DNA of 52,367 nt from Alphaproteobacteria bacterium. Its GTDB lineage: Bacteria; Pseudomonadota; Alphaproteobacteria; Geminicoccales; Geminicoccaceae. Position 1 is the stretch's first letter. Each line of letters starts with the position of its first letter. The DNA lies in the NCBI GenBank assembly GCA_027045875.1, contig JALUAG010000054.1:1-52367 (forward strand), in the 5' to 3' direction. The notes under the pieces were generated by a model. The model was not told the DNA's origin and did not search any database. It saw only the letters and a program-made list of their open reading frames with translations. The translations under genes and the position numbers were made by a program. Below are positions 27,051 to 35,288 of the stretch, piece after piece.

Positions 27051-28676
27051 TCAGGAATCGAGGGCGTCGAGCTGCTTCTTGACTTCCTCGTACTGGGGGG
27101 TCTCGGCCGGCAGCATGGAAAGGAGCCGCTCCCAGAGCTCCCGCGCCCGTGCGGCGTCACCGCGCTGGGCGGCGGCGAGGCCGAGATAGAACAGCGCGTC
27201 GGGCTGGTCGGTGTCGAGGTTCCGCACCGTCTCGAAGGCGGCGACCACCTGCTCGGGGAGCGGATCCTCGGCGGGCACCGTCTCGAGGAGCGCCAGCGCG
27301 TAGTCGAGCTGGGCCTCGACGTCCTCGGGCAGCTTGCGGGCGAGGGTACCGTAGACTTCGGCCGCCTCCTCGCGCCGTCCCAGCACCCGATAGGAGCGGG
27401 CCAGCATGCGCCAGCCCTCGATGTCGTCGGGCTGCCGTTCGAGGCGGGCGGCCAGGCGATCGACCATGCTCGCGATCATCGCCCGCTGCTCCTCGGGACT
27501 CATCCGGGCCGCCGCCGCCACCGCCTCCTGGCCCGGCCCGGAACCGACCCCCGCCGGCGGCTCCTCGAGACCCAGCTCCATCGCCAGGCTGGCGAGCTGC
27601 TCGGTCACGAACGGTGCCTCGGCGAAGATCTCCCGCGCCCGGGCGAGATCGGCGCGTGCCGCCTCCTCCTCGCCGCTCGCCATCCGCAGCCGCACGAGCT
27701 CGATCCAGCCCTGCCAGTCCCCGGGGTTCTCCTCGAGAGCGCGGGCCAGACGCGCCGCCTCCTCGGCGGTGGACAGGGTTCCGACCTCGGCGAGAAGCGG
27801 CTCCACGTCGACATCGAGCTCCTCCGCCACCGCCCGGATGCGGCTGCGGAGCTGGGGCAGCCAGGGCGCATCGCTCGTCGAATCGCGGCCGAGTTCGAGA
27901 TAGGCCGACAGCGCCTTGTCGAACTCGCCGGCCTGCTCGTAGGAGAGGCCGATGTAGAAGCGTGCGCGGGGATCGCGGGGATTGCGCTCGAACTCGCGTT
28001 CGAAGGCCTCCTTGGCGGCGGGGGTCACCATGCCCTGGGCGGCCAGGGTCAGGGCTTCGCCCAGCGCACCCGCCACACCGGGCAGCTGGGGCGAGAGAGC
28101 CTCCGCCCGCTGATAGGCGCGGGCGGCCTCGGCGTAGCGGCCGAGCACGATGTTGGAACGCGCCAGCATCAGCCAGCCGTCGACGTCCTCGGGCTGTTCG
28201 GCGAGCCGCTTTTCCAGCCGCGCCACCATTTCCTCGACGTTGGGCAGGCTGTCCTCCTCGCCCCCGGCCATCCGCACCTCGCGGCCGGGCAGATCGCCGC
28301 GCGAGGCGAGGGGCATGTCGGGGAGATCGGGCCGGCCGAGATAGAGGTACAGGGCGACGCTGGCGATGGGCACGAGGAGCGCCGAGACGATGGCCACCGA
28401 GCGCAGCGGCCGCACCTCCCGTCCCTCCTCCTTTTCGCTCTCGCCGGCGATGGCGAGCATCCGCCGCTTGATCTCGGTTTCCGCCGCCTTCGCCGCCCGG
28501 TCGTCGACCAGTCCCAGCTCGCGGTCGCGTTCCAGCTCCTCGAGTTGGGCCCGACAGACGGCAAGTTCGGCCTCGATCCGCCCGAGCCTCTGCCGCCGCC
28601 GCCAGACGGGCCAGGCGAGAAGGATGGTCGTCAGCAGTGCCAGTGCCGAATACGCCGCGATCTGCCAGGCCTGCAT
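27051..28676 (-). CDS. ccmI: CcmI, cytochrome c maturation TPR protein, with duplicated TPR region
   Basis: Encodes 541 residues from the ATG at 28676. The N-terminal architecture is diagnostic: membrane helix (about 6-24), a cytoplasmic-loop coiled coil with RIEAELAVCRAQLEELERDRELGLVDD and EIKRRMLA, a second helix (about 88-110), then periplasmic TPRs. Two blocks are related: MVARLEKRLAEQPEDVDGWLMLARSNIVLGRYAEA (about 150-185) and MVDRLAARLERQPDDIEGWRMLARSYRVLGRREEA (about 410-445). Each is followed by more TPR helices. Usual CcmI proteins carry one such block and are near 400 residues. CcmI chaperones apocytochrome c to the CcmFH haem ligase. Other ccm genes are not visible in the window. 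Confidence 0.9.
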   Translation of the reverse strand: MQAWQIAAYSALALLTTILLAWPVWRRRQRLGRIEAELAVCRAQLEELERDRELGLVDDRAAKAAETEIKRRMLAIAGESEKEEGREVRPLRSVAIVSALLVPIASVALYLYLGRPDLPDMPLASRGDLPGREVRMAGGEEDSLPNVEEMVARLEKRLAEQPEDVDGWLMLARSNIVLGRYAEAARAYQRAEALSPQLPGVAGALGEALTLAAQGMVTPAAKEAFEREFERNPRDPRARFYIGLSYEQAGEFDKALSAYLELGRDSTSDAPWLPQLRSRIRAVAEELDVDVEPLLAEVGTLSTAEEAARLARALEENPGDWQGWIELVRLRMASGEEEAARADLARAREIFAEAPFVTEQLASLAMELGLEEPPAGVGSGPGQEAVAAAARMSPEEQRAMIASMVDRLAARLERQPDDIEGWRMLARSYRVLGRREEAAEVYGTLARKLPEDVEAQLDYALALLETVPAEDPLPEQVVAAFETVRNLDTDQPDALFYLGLAAAQRGDAARARELWERLLSMLPAETPQYEEVKKQLDALDS

Positions 28677-28919
28677 GCCATTATCCCCGCGTTTGGACGG
28701 GGTTCTATTTGGCGCCGGCGCGGCCTGCGGCAAGCGACGCCGTGTCGCGCGCTCTCCCGCCGCGGCCGGAATGCCCCACCAGCGGGCCGATCCGCGGCCG
28801 TTTTCCCGGTTTTCGGAGGAAGATGCTGGATCTTCGTGAAGAAGGTTTCATCTTTCGGTCATCTTTCCGCAAATCGCGGGGCGCGAGCCGTCGCACCCGC
28901 GGGGCTGGGGAGGCCGGCG
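28677..28919. other. Divergent intergenic region between ccmI and the cupin gene
   Basis: 243 nt with promoters expected in both directions. It contains a less GC-rich stretch at about 28835-28875 (GAAGAAGGTTTCATCTTTCGGTCATC). No gene is apparent. Confidence 0.3.
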
Positions 28920-29471
28920 ATGGCGACGCACGAACGGCCGGCGGTGCGGCCGGTGGAGCCGGAGGTGGTCCGGCTGGCATACGACGAACGCCTGCCCGAC
29001 AATCCGCTGCTGCCGGTCCTCGTCTACCGGGGGGTACTGGATCCCGCAGCCGGCGAGCCCGCCGCCGCCTTCGCGGCGCTGTTCGCGGCCCACGGCTGGG
29101 GCGGCATCTGGCGCAACGGCATCTTCGCCTTTCCGCACTATCACGGCACCGCCCACGAGGCGCTGGGGGTCGCCCGCGGCCGGGTGCGGCTGCGCCTCGG
29201 TGGCGTGCGCGACATCCGCCTCGAGGCCCGGGCCGGCGATGCGCTGGTGCTGCCCGCCGGCACCAGCCACCAGAACCTCGGATCGAGTCCCGATCTCCTG
29301 GTGATCGGCGCCTATCCGCCGGGCCAGGACTGGGATCTCATGTACGGTCGGCCGGAGGAACGGGAGACGGCCCGTGTCCGCATCGCCCGCGTCCCGCTGC
29401 CGCCGACCGACCCGCTGTTCGGCGGCGACGGGCCGCTCCCGCGCCTTTGGGGCGGGGGCGCCGTCAGTTGA
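28920..29471 (+). CDS. Cupin-domain protein, YjlB-like
   Basis: Encodes 183 residues from the ATG at 28920, with GGGGAGG 6 nt before it (28907-28913). The double-stranded beta-helix cupin fold is visible as WRNGIFAFPHYHGTAHEALGVARGRVRLRLGG, which holds the metal His/His/Glu cluster (H..H...E), and then GDALVLPAGTSHQNLGSSPDLLVIGAYPPGQDWDLMYG with the second-motif His. This order and the PPGQ.WDL ending match YjlB-type cupins, whose biochemical role is unknown. There is no signal peptide, so it is cytoplasmic. Its 3' end overlaps the convergent patatin gene by 8 nt. Confidence 0.85.
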   Translation: MATHERPAVRPVEPEVVRLAYDERLPDNPLLPVLVYRGVLDPAAGEPAAAFAALFAAHGWGGIWRNGIFAFPHYHGTAHEALGVARGRVRLRLGGVRDIRLEARAGDALVLPAGTSHQNLGSSPDLLVIGAYPPGQDWDLMYGRPEERETARVRIARVPLPPTDPLFGGDGPLPRLWGGGAVS

Positions 29472-30555
29472 GATCCACCACCGCGACCCCCTCGGGTGGC
29501 CGCGGTGGCCGTCCGCGTTCGCGCAGGCCCCGGCGCATGTCCTCGTAGCCGGCCCGCCAGTGCTCCTCGACGGACAGGCGCGAAAAATCGAAGTCCTTGG
29601 AACCGCTCTGGTATTCCCGGGGCCGGTAGGTGACGCGCAGGAGGGTCGCCGGCCGGTCGCAGCGCAGCGCCGCGAAGGCCGCGAGCTCCGGGCGGGCGCG
29701 CAGCTCCGCCGGCAGCAGATCCAGGAGCCGGCCGATGCGGTGCCGCAGCGCCCGCGTCTCGCAGGCCAGACGGTCGGCGAGCTGGCTGCGGCTCGCGAAG
29801 CGGATGTCCTTGGCCCGCTCGTCGACGTCGAAGATGGTCCGCGGCATCGGCCCCTCGGCGCGCCAGAGATCGACCTGGAAGAGCTCCATCGCCTCGTCGC
29901 CCGCCTCCTCGAAGACGTAGGTGACGGGCGTGTTGGAGAGGATGCCGCCGTCCCAGTAGGCCTCGCCCTCGATCTCCACCGGCGGGAAGGCCGGCGGCAG
30001 GGCGGCGCTGGCCATCACATGCTCCGGCCCGAGGCGCTCGCGTGCGCTGTCGAAATAGTGGAGGGCGCCGCTCCGCACGTTGACGGTGCCCAGGCTGAGA
30101 CGGATGGTGCCGGCGGCGAGGCGGTCGAAATCCACGAGCTCCTCGAGGCTGCGCCGCAGCGGTGCGGGATCGTACCAGCCGAGGGCCTGCTCGCTGCCCG
30201 CCGGCCAGAAGGGGGGCGGCGGCAGATGGGGGGTGAAGAAGCCCGGAAGGCCGAAGGCGAGGGCCATGAAGGCGCCGGTCTCGCCGAACACCGCCCGCGC
30301 ATCGTCACCGGGCACGAGCGGCTTGCCGGGCAGGCTCGACGAGATCCGTTCCCAGAAGGCGCGCAGCCGCGCGACCCGGCGCTCCGGCGGATTGCCTGCG
30401 ATCAGCGCGCCGTTGATGGCGCCGATGGAAATGCCGGCGATCCAGTCGGGCACCACCTCCGCCTCGGCCAGGGCCTCGAAGGCGCCGGCCTGGTAGGCGC
30501 CGAGCGCACCGCCGCCCTGGAGCAGGAGGACCCGCCGCATCTCGTTCGCGTTCAC
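29464..30555 (-). CDS. Patatin-like phospholipase with DUF3734 C-terminal region
   Basis: Encodes 363 residues from the GTG at 30555. The GTG overlaps the stop of the MaoC gene (GTGA), and GGGAGGGG precedes it with suitable spacing. A later ATG at 30540 is an alternative. The oxyanion hole is LQGGGALGAYQAG, the nucleophile elbow GISIG has S43, and the dyad Asp is D202 in YWDGGILSNTP. The C-terminus (about 295-350), with ATLLRVTYRPREYQSGSKDFDFSR, matches the DUF3734 region of this subgroup. Family members hydrolyse lipid acyl esters; links to polyhydroxyalkanoate metabolism are known for some. Here it closes an operon of AtuA-like, MaoC and patatin genes. Confidence 0.9.
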   Translation of the reverse strand: MNANEMRRVLLLQGGGALGAYQAGAFEALAEAEVVPDWIAGISIGAINGALIAGNPPERRVARLRAFWERISSSLPGKPLVPGDDARAVFGETGAFMALAFGLPGFFTPHLPPPPFWPAGSEQALGWYDPAPLRRSLEELVDFDRLAAGTIRLSLGTVNVRSGALHYFDSARERLGPEHVMASAALPPAFPPVEIEGEAYWDGGILSNTPVTYVFEEAGDEAMELFQVDLWRAEGPMPRTIFDVDERAKDIRFASRSQLADRLACETRALRHRIGRLLDLLPAELRARPELAAFAALRCDRPATLLRVTYRPREYQSGSKDFDFSRLSVEEHWRAGYEDMRRGLRERGRPPRPPEGVAVVDLN

Positions 30556-31634
30556 CCGGTCCCCTCCCGGGCCGCCCCGCTGCCGCGGCGCGGCATGAGC
30601 CCCCAGTAGTCGAAATCGAGCAGCACCTCGGGGAGATAGCGTCCCTCGTCGTCCCTCAGAGGAAAATCGGCGGCGGGACGGTTCTTCACCGCCACCAGAC
30701 GCAAGCGCAGGGCACCGAGGTCCGGGCGCCCCGGCAGTTCCGCCTTCTCCAGCACTTCCGACCAGGCGTAGATCGTATCCCCGGCCACGCAGGGGTTGGC
30801 GTGGGTGCCGGCGTTGATCGCCAGGATGTGGAGCATGTTGCCGAGGCCGTTGAAGGAGAGGGCGCGGGCGATCGAGATCACCACCCCGCCGTAGACGATG
30901 CAGGCGCCGAGCCGCCCCTGGCGCTCGATATGGTCGTTGAAATGGACCCGGGCGGTGTTCTGGTAGAGGCGGGTGGCGAGCCGGTGCTCGCTTTCCCGGA
31001 CGCCCATGCCGTTCACATGGTCGATCCGCTCCCCCGGCTCGTAGTCCTCGAAGAACCAGGGCGCGCCGGTGACCGCGGGATCGACGGCGACCGGCCCGAG
31101 CCCGGGAGGCGGCGCCAGTGCCTGTGCGGGCACCGCGGCGGCGAGGGACGGCGTGCAGGCCACCTCGCTCCGCCGTTCGGGATCGCGCTTGCGCACCAGC
31201 ACCCAACGCACATACTCCAGTATCGGCCGTCCCTCCTGCTTGAAGCCGCGGGTGCGCACCCAGACGATCCCGGCCCGACCGTTCGAGGTCTCCCGCAGGC
31301 CGATCACCTCCGAGGTCGCGGTCAGGGTGTCGCCCGGGTAGACGAGATCGAGGAAGCGTCCCTCCGCGTAGCCGAGGTTGGCGATGGCGTTGAGGGAGAC
31401 GTCGGGCACCGAGCGGCCGAACACCAGATGGAAGGTCAGCAGGTCCTCGACCGGCATCGCCGGCAGCCCGTTCGCGCGGGCGAAGGGGGCGCTCGAGTGC
31501 TGGGCGAAGCGCGAGCCGGTGAGGGCCAGATAGAGGGCGGCATCGCCCTCGGTGACGGTGCGCGGCGGCGCGTGCCGGAGCTCCTCGCCGAGGGCGAAAT
31601 CCTCGAAGAAGCGGCCGGTCCGTGTCTTGCGCAT
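30552..31634 (-). CDS. MaoC-family double hot-dog hydratase, mesaconyl-CoA hydratase-like
   Basis: Encodes 360 residues with two hot-dog domains. The first (about 5-150) begins RFFEDFALGEELRHAPPRTVTEGDAALYLALTG and contains FGRSVPDVSLNAIANLGYAEGRF. The second (about 190-345) has WFFEDYEPGERIDHVNGMGVRESEHRLATRLYQNTARVHFND. This two-domain pattern and length match the mesaconyl-CoA (2-methylfumaryl-CoA) hydratases of the ethylmalonyl-CoA pathway and their relatives. The operon context (AtuA-like proteins upstream, patatin downstream) is not that of the ethylmalonyl-CoA pathway, so the substrate may be a different branched unsaturated acyl-CoA. Cytoplasmic. Confidence 0.85.
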   Translation of the reverse strand: MRKTRTGRFFEDFALGEELRHAPPRTVTEGDAALYLALTGSRFAQHSSAPFARANGLPAMPVEDLLTFHLVFGRSVPDVSLNAIANLGYAEGRFLDLVYPGDTLTATSEVIGLRETSNGRAGIVWVRTRGFKQEGRPILEYVRWVLVRKRDPERRSEVACTPSLAAAVPAQALAPPPGLGPVAVDPAVTGAPWFFEDYEPGERIDHVNGMGVRESEHRLATRLYQNTARVHFNDHIERQGRLGACIVYGGVVISIARALSFNGLGNMLHILAINAGTHANPCVAGDTIYAWSEVLEKAELPGRPDLGALRLRLVAVKNRPAADFPLRDDEGRYLPEVLLDFDYWGLMPRRGSGAAREGTG

Positions 31635-31732
31635 GACTCCCCCGAAGCCCGGTCCGCAGGCTGCCTAGCGCAGCCCGTGCTGCACCGCAAACACGACGAC
31701 GCTCGCGGCACCCCGCCGGCCTTCCTCGACCA

Positions 31733-32077
31733 TCACCGAACGCGGGTCTTCGAGGGTGGATCGAGCTCGATCTTGAGGCGCAGGATCAGGTAGCTCCAGG
31801 ACTTGCCGTGACCGTCGAGATTGAGGGAGCGGTTGACGCCGCCCTCGAGGGCCTCCCGCATGACGATGTTGAGACCCAGGAGATGCGGCAGCGCGTGGAT
31901 CTCGACCGCACCCCGCACGAGGCGCGGGAACGCCGCGCGGATGCGCTCCGGGGTGAGCTCGCGCCGCACGGCCGCGTAATGGGCGGGATCCTCGACCCAG
32001 ACCGAGACGTTCGAGACGTCGCCCTTGTCGCCGGCGCGGGCGTGGGCGATGTCGTAGAGACGCACCCTCCGGCTCAT
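31733..32077 (-). CDS. AtuA-related C-terminal (ferredoxin-fold) protein
   Basis: Encodes 114 residues from the ATG at 32077, overlapping the AtuA-like gene's stop by ATGA. YDIAHARAGDKGDVSNVSVWV is the strong hallmark of the small domain found at the C-terminus of AtuA or as a separate partner subunit. ALPHLLGLNIVMREALEGGVNRSLNLDGHGKSWSYLILRLKI finishes the fold. It presumably forms a complex with the 456-residue AtuA-like protein. A 98-nt gap precedes the MaoC gene. Confidence 0.88.
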   Translation of the reverse strand: MSRRVRLYDIAHARAGDKGDVSNVSVWVEDPAHYAAVRRELTPERIRAAFPRLVRGAVEIHALPHLLGLNIVMREALEGGVNRSLNLDGHGKSWSYLILRLKIELDPPSKTRVR

Positions 32078-33444
32078 GCCTCGAGCACCTCCACGCGGGC
32101 GTGCACCGCGTCGCGGGCGACGAAGCTCGAGGCGGTGGTGACGCTCTCGACGATGCGGCCGCGAAAACCGCCGCCGCCGGCCGGCCCGCAGGTGAGGATG
32201 GCCTCGGTCTCCCAGAGGACGAGTTCCGCTTCCTCCCGCTCGCGGGTGCGGCAGGCGACCCGGAGACGCACGTCCTCGGTGCGCACCGGGCCCACCCCGG
32301 CGGTGCCGTGCAGGGAATCGACGCCGATCAGATCGAAGCGCAGGGGACAGCGCAGCCCGTGGATGCCCAGCAGACGCTCGCGCAGGATCTCGCGGGCGAG
32401 CTCGGCCCGGGCCACGGCGTTGATGCCGGCATAGGACACCCCCGCCTCGCCGAGCCAGCCGCCGTCGAAGGCGAGGGTCACCTTGAGCCGCTCGGGGCGC
32501 GGCCTTCCCCGCGCGCCCGCCACGCGCACCCGGTCGCGACCCACCTCCTCGACGGTGACCCGGGAGAAATCGGCGATGACGTCGGGGGTGACGTAGGCGG
32601 TCGGGTCGTGCACCTCGTAGAGAAGCTGCTCCTTCACCGTCGCTGCGGAGACGCGTCCGCCGGCGCTCGCGAGCTTGGTGACGACGGCCTCGCCGTCGGG
32701 CCCCACCTCGGCCAGCGGATAGCCGCAGCGGGCGAGATCGGGCACCTCCTTGCGACCGGGATCGGCGAAATAGCCGCCCGTGACCTGCATCCCGCATTCG
32801 AGCAGGTGCCCGACCAGGGTGCCGGCGGCCAGCCGCTCCCAGTCGTGGGCTTCCCAGCCGAAGTGCAGCACCAGCGGGGCCAGGAACAGCGAGGGATCGG
32901 CGACGCGGCCGGTGAGCACCACGTCGGCGCCGGTGAGCAGCGCCGGCAGCAGGTGTTCGATGCCGAGATAGGCGTTGGCGGCCAGGAGCGCGCCCTCCGC
33001 CTCGCCCACCGTGCCGCCTTCGAGGAGGGGAGTGTCGCGATCCACGATGTCTGTGACCTCGTCCCCTTCGAGCCAGGCCACGGTGAGACCCGCCAGCCCG
33101 AGCTCGCGGGCGATGGCGATCGTGCGTTCGGCGGCCGCCGCCGGGTTGGCCACTCCCATGTCGGAGAGGAGGCGGGTGCCGTGGCGGCGGCAGAGTGGCA
33201 GGAGCGCCCGCATCCGCGCCGCGAGACGCGGATTGTAGCCGGCACTGGGATCGCGCCGGCGGTCGCGATGACCGAAGGCCATGGTACGCTCGCCGATGCA
33301 TTCCAGCACCAGCCAGTCGAGGCGGCCCTCGGCCAAGAGATCGACCGCCGGACCGAGCCGGTCGCTCGAGAAGCCGGCTCCGCAGCCGATGCGGAGGACC
33401 CGCCCCGGTCGTTCCCCACCCTCCAGACGGCGCAGCGCTTCCAA
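32074..33444 (-). CDS. AtuA-family protein (DUF1446, acyclic terpene utilisation-like)
   Basis: Encodes 456 residues from a TTG at 33444; no ATG or GTG gives a full-length protein. RVLRIGCGAGFSSDRLGPAVDLLAEGRLDWLVLECIGERTMAF is the family N-terminal signature. Further blocks are GYNPRLAARMRALLPLC, LTGRVADPSLFLAPLVLHFGW, AGTLVGHLLECGMQVTGGYFADPG and ATVKEQLLYEVHDPTAYVTPDVIADFS. AtuA is needed for citronellol/geranyl-CoA catabolism in pseudomonads, but its reaction is unknown and relatives occur in many catabolic loci. Here the full-length gene is split into this part and the small partner at 31733-32077. It is divergent from the TRAP transporter. Confidence 0.87.
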   Translation of the reverse strand: MEALRRLEGGERPGRVLRIGCGAGFSSDRLGPAVDLLAEGRLDWLVLECIGERTMAFGHRDRRRDPSAGYNPRLAARMRALLPLCRRHGTRLLSDMGVANPAAAAERTIAIARELGLAGLTVAWLEGDEVTDIVDRDTPLLEGGTVGEAEGALLAANAYLGIEHLLPALLTGADVVLTGRVADPSLFLAPLVLHFGWEAHDWERLAAGTLVGHLLECGMQVTGGYFADPGRKEVPDLARCGYPLAEVGPDGEAVVTKLASAGGRVSAATVKEQLLYEVHDPTAYVTPDVIADFSRVTVEEVGRDRVRVAGARGRPRPERLKVTLAFDGGWLGEAGVSYAGINAVARAELAREILRERLLGIHGLRCPLRFDLIGVDSLHGTAGVGPVRTEDVRLRVACRTREREEAELVLWETEAILTCGPAGGGGFRGRIVESVTTASSFVARDAVHARVEVLEA

Positions 33445-33639
33445 GACCCCCGTTCCCGTCGTTTCGCCGCCCCATCCTCGGCCGGCGGGGCGTTCGTGTC
33501 GAGGGTGCGGTGCCGCCGCCCCCGAAACGGTTTTGCCAATCGGTGCCCGAGCCTCTAGAAAGGCGACAGAGCGACGGTCGGATCACCGGGGGCGCATGCT
33601 CCGATCGCGCGACTGCTACAGGGAGTGGAGGAAGCCACC
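33445..33639. promoter_or_regulatory. Divergent control region of the AtuA-like operon and TRAP transporter
   Basis: 195 nt separate the two starts. The dctP side ends in GTGGAGGAAGCCACCATG with a good GGAGG. No regulator gene lies next to it, and I could not identify a clear operator. The arrangement implies coordinated control of uptake and catabolism. Confidence 0.4.
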
Positions 33640-34644
33640 ATGCGCAAGCTGAGCCGTCGACTGTTCCTTTCCGTGGCCTTCGTCGGTGCGATGATGGCCG
33701 GCATGGCGGACGCCGGGGCCGAGATCGTCATCAAGTTCAGCCATGTCGTCTCCCCCAAGAACCATCCGAAGGGGCTCGCCGCCCAAGCCTTCGCCGACTG
33801 CGTCAACGGCAAGGAGAGCCTGAAGGGCAAGGCGCGGGTCGAGGTCTATCCCAACTCGCAGCTCTACAACGACAACAAGGTGCTCGAGGCCTTGCTCCTG
33901 GGCGACGTGCAGATGGCCGCGCCCTCGCTCTCCAAGTTCGAGCGCTTCACCCTGAAATACCGGGTGTTCGATCTGCCGTTCCTGTTCGAGGATCTCGACG
34001 CCGTTCTCCGCTTCATGAAGAGCGAACAGGGACGCGAGCTCCTGCGGGCGATGGAGGACAAGGGGCTCGTCGGGCTCGACTACTGGATCAACGGCATGAA
34101 GCAGCTGTCCGCCAACCGGCCGCTGCTGACCCCCGAGGACGCCAAGGGGCTCAAGTTCCGCATCCAGCAGTCCGACGTCCTGCAGGCGCAGTTCGAGACG
34201 CTGGGCGCGGTGCCGCAGAAGATGGCCTTCGCCGAGGTCTACGGGGCCCTCCAGCAGGGGGTGGTGGACGGTCAGGAGAACACCTGGACCAACATCTACA
34301 CCAAGAAGTTCTACGAGGTGCAGGACGGCATCACCGAATCGAACCACGGCATCATCTCCTACCTGGTGGTCACCAGCAAGGAGTTCTGGGAGGGGCTTCC
34401 CGACGACGTCCGCAAGGAGGTCCGCGCCTGCCTCGACGAGGCCACCGAGCTCGCCAATTCCACCGCCGAGCGCCTCAATCAGGAATCGAAGCAGAAGATC
34501 ATCGAATCCGGCGTCGAGGTGCGCGAGCTCACGCCCGAGCAGCGGCAGGCCTGGATCGATGCCATGAAGCCGGTCTGGGACAAGTTCAAGGACGACATCG
34601 GCGAGGACGTCATCCAGGCCGCGCTCGCCGCCAACCGGAAGTAA
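33640..34644 (+). CDS. dctP: TRAP transporter solute-binding protein, DctP family
   Basis: Encodes 334 residues from the ATG at 33640 (GGAGG 8 nt before). The signal peptide is MRKLSRRLFLSVAFVGAMM with cleavage near MADAGA. The mature protein begins EIVIKFSHVVSPKNHPKGLAAQAFAD, the classical DctP opening, then NSQLYNDNKVLEALLLGDVQMAAPS. LKFRIQQSDVLQAQFETLGAVPQKMAF holds the Arg that clamps the substrate carboxylate, followed by EVYGALQQGVVDGQENTWTNIYTKKFYEVQ. It binds a carboxylate in the periplasm and delivers it to the DctQM permease. Resemblance is to the C4-dicarboxylate (malate/succinate/fumarate) branch, but the locus suggests a catabolic substrate. The first gene of a dctPQM operon. Confidence 0.95.
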   Translation: MRKLSRRLFLSVAFVGAMMAGMADAGAEIVIKFSHVVSPKNHPKGLAAQAFADCVNGKESLKGKARVEVYPNSQLYNDNKVLEALLLGDVQMAAPSLSKFERFTLKYRVFDLPFLFEDLDAVLRFMKSEQGRELLRAMEDKGLVGLDYWINGMKQLSANRPLLTPEDAKGLKFRIQQSDVLQAQFETLGAVPQKMAFAEVYGALQQGVVDGQENTWTNIYTKKFYEVQDGITESNHGIISYLVVTSKEFWEGLPDDVRKEVRACLDEATELANSTAERLNQESKQKIIESGVEVRELTPEQRQAWIDAMKPVWDKFKDDIGEDVIQAALAANRK

Positions 34645-34717
34645 CCGCGTCTCGGGCCGCCGGCGGTACCCGCCGCCGGTGGCCCCCGCCCGGAGCAGGA
34701 AGACGGGGAACGGCGCC

Positions 34718-35287
34718 ATGGCCGGGCAGTCGGGCTTGCGGCGTTTCGTCGAGACCCTCGAGGAAAGCATCATCGCCTTCATCTTCGCGGTGATGGTGCT
34801 GGTCACCTTCTCCCAGGTGGTGGCCCGTTACGTGTTCAACGCGGGCGCGGTCTGGGCCCTCGAGCTCACCACCTTCGCCTTCGCCTGGCTGGTGCTGATC
34901 GGCGTTTCCTACGGCATCCGCCGCTCGGCCCACATCGGGGTGGACGCCTTCGTGCGCCTGTTCCCGAATCCGGTGCAGCGCTTCTTCGGGCTCGTCACGG
35001 TGGGCGCCGGGCTTCTCTACGCCGGCATCATCTTGACCGGCGCCTTCGAATATGTCGGCAAACTCTACAAGATCGGCATCGGCGCGGTCGACCTGCCGAT
35101 CCCGCGCTGGATCCCCTACAGCGTCCTCGTCCTCAGCATGGTGCTGATGATCCTGCGGCTGCTCGAGGCCGGGTGGCAGATCCTGCGCGGCGAGCGCCGC
35201 AACCTGCTGGCCGACGAGGCACGCGACACCATCCGGGAGATCCTGGGCAGGGAAGAGGGGCCGACGGGACCGGAGAGGGACCGCTGA
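34718..35287 (+). CDS. dctQ: TRAP transporter small permease, DctQ family
   Basis: Encodes 189 residues from the ATG at 34718 with GGGGAA upstream. There are four hydrophobic helices at about 20-40, 55-75, 95-115 and 135-155. The motif ARYVFNAGAVWALELTTFAFAWLVLIGVSYGIRRSAHIGVD is characteristic of DctQ. The C-terminal 35 residues are charged and cytoplasmic. It pairs with the large permease DctM (start 1 nt after its stop) in the inner membrane. Confidence 0.95.
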   Translation: MAGQSGLRRFVETLEESIIAFIFAVMVLVTFSQVVARYVFNAGAVWALELTTFAFAWLVLIGVSYGIRRSAHIGVDAFVRLFPNPVQRFFGLVTVGAGLLYAGIILTGAFEYVGKLYKIGIGAVDLPIPRWIPYSVLVLSMVLMILRLLEAGWQILRGERRNLLADEARDTIREILGREEGPTGPERDR

Positions 35288-35288
35288 C

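Noticed and set aside
27149-28471. Arg/Pro-rich 440-codon plus-strand frame over ccmI
   Set aside because: The amino acid composition (runs of Arg, Pro and Ala) is that of a GC-rich wrong frame, and ccmI on the other strand is certain.
30552-31634. Evidence for an ethylmalonyl-CoA pathway cluster
   Set aside because: The MaoC protein resembles mesaconyl-CoA hydratase, but no crotonyl-CoA carboxylase/reductase, ethylmalonyl-CoA mutase or malyl-CoA lyase is in the window.
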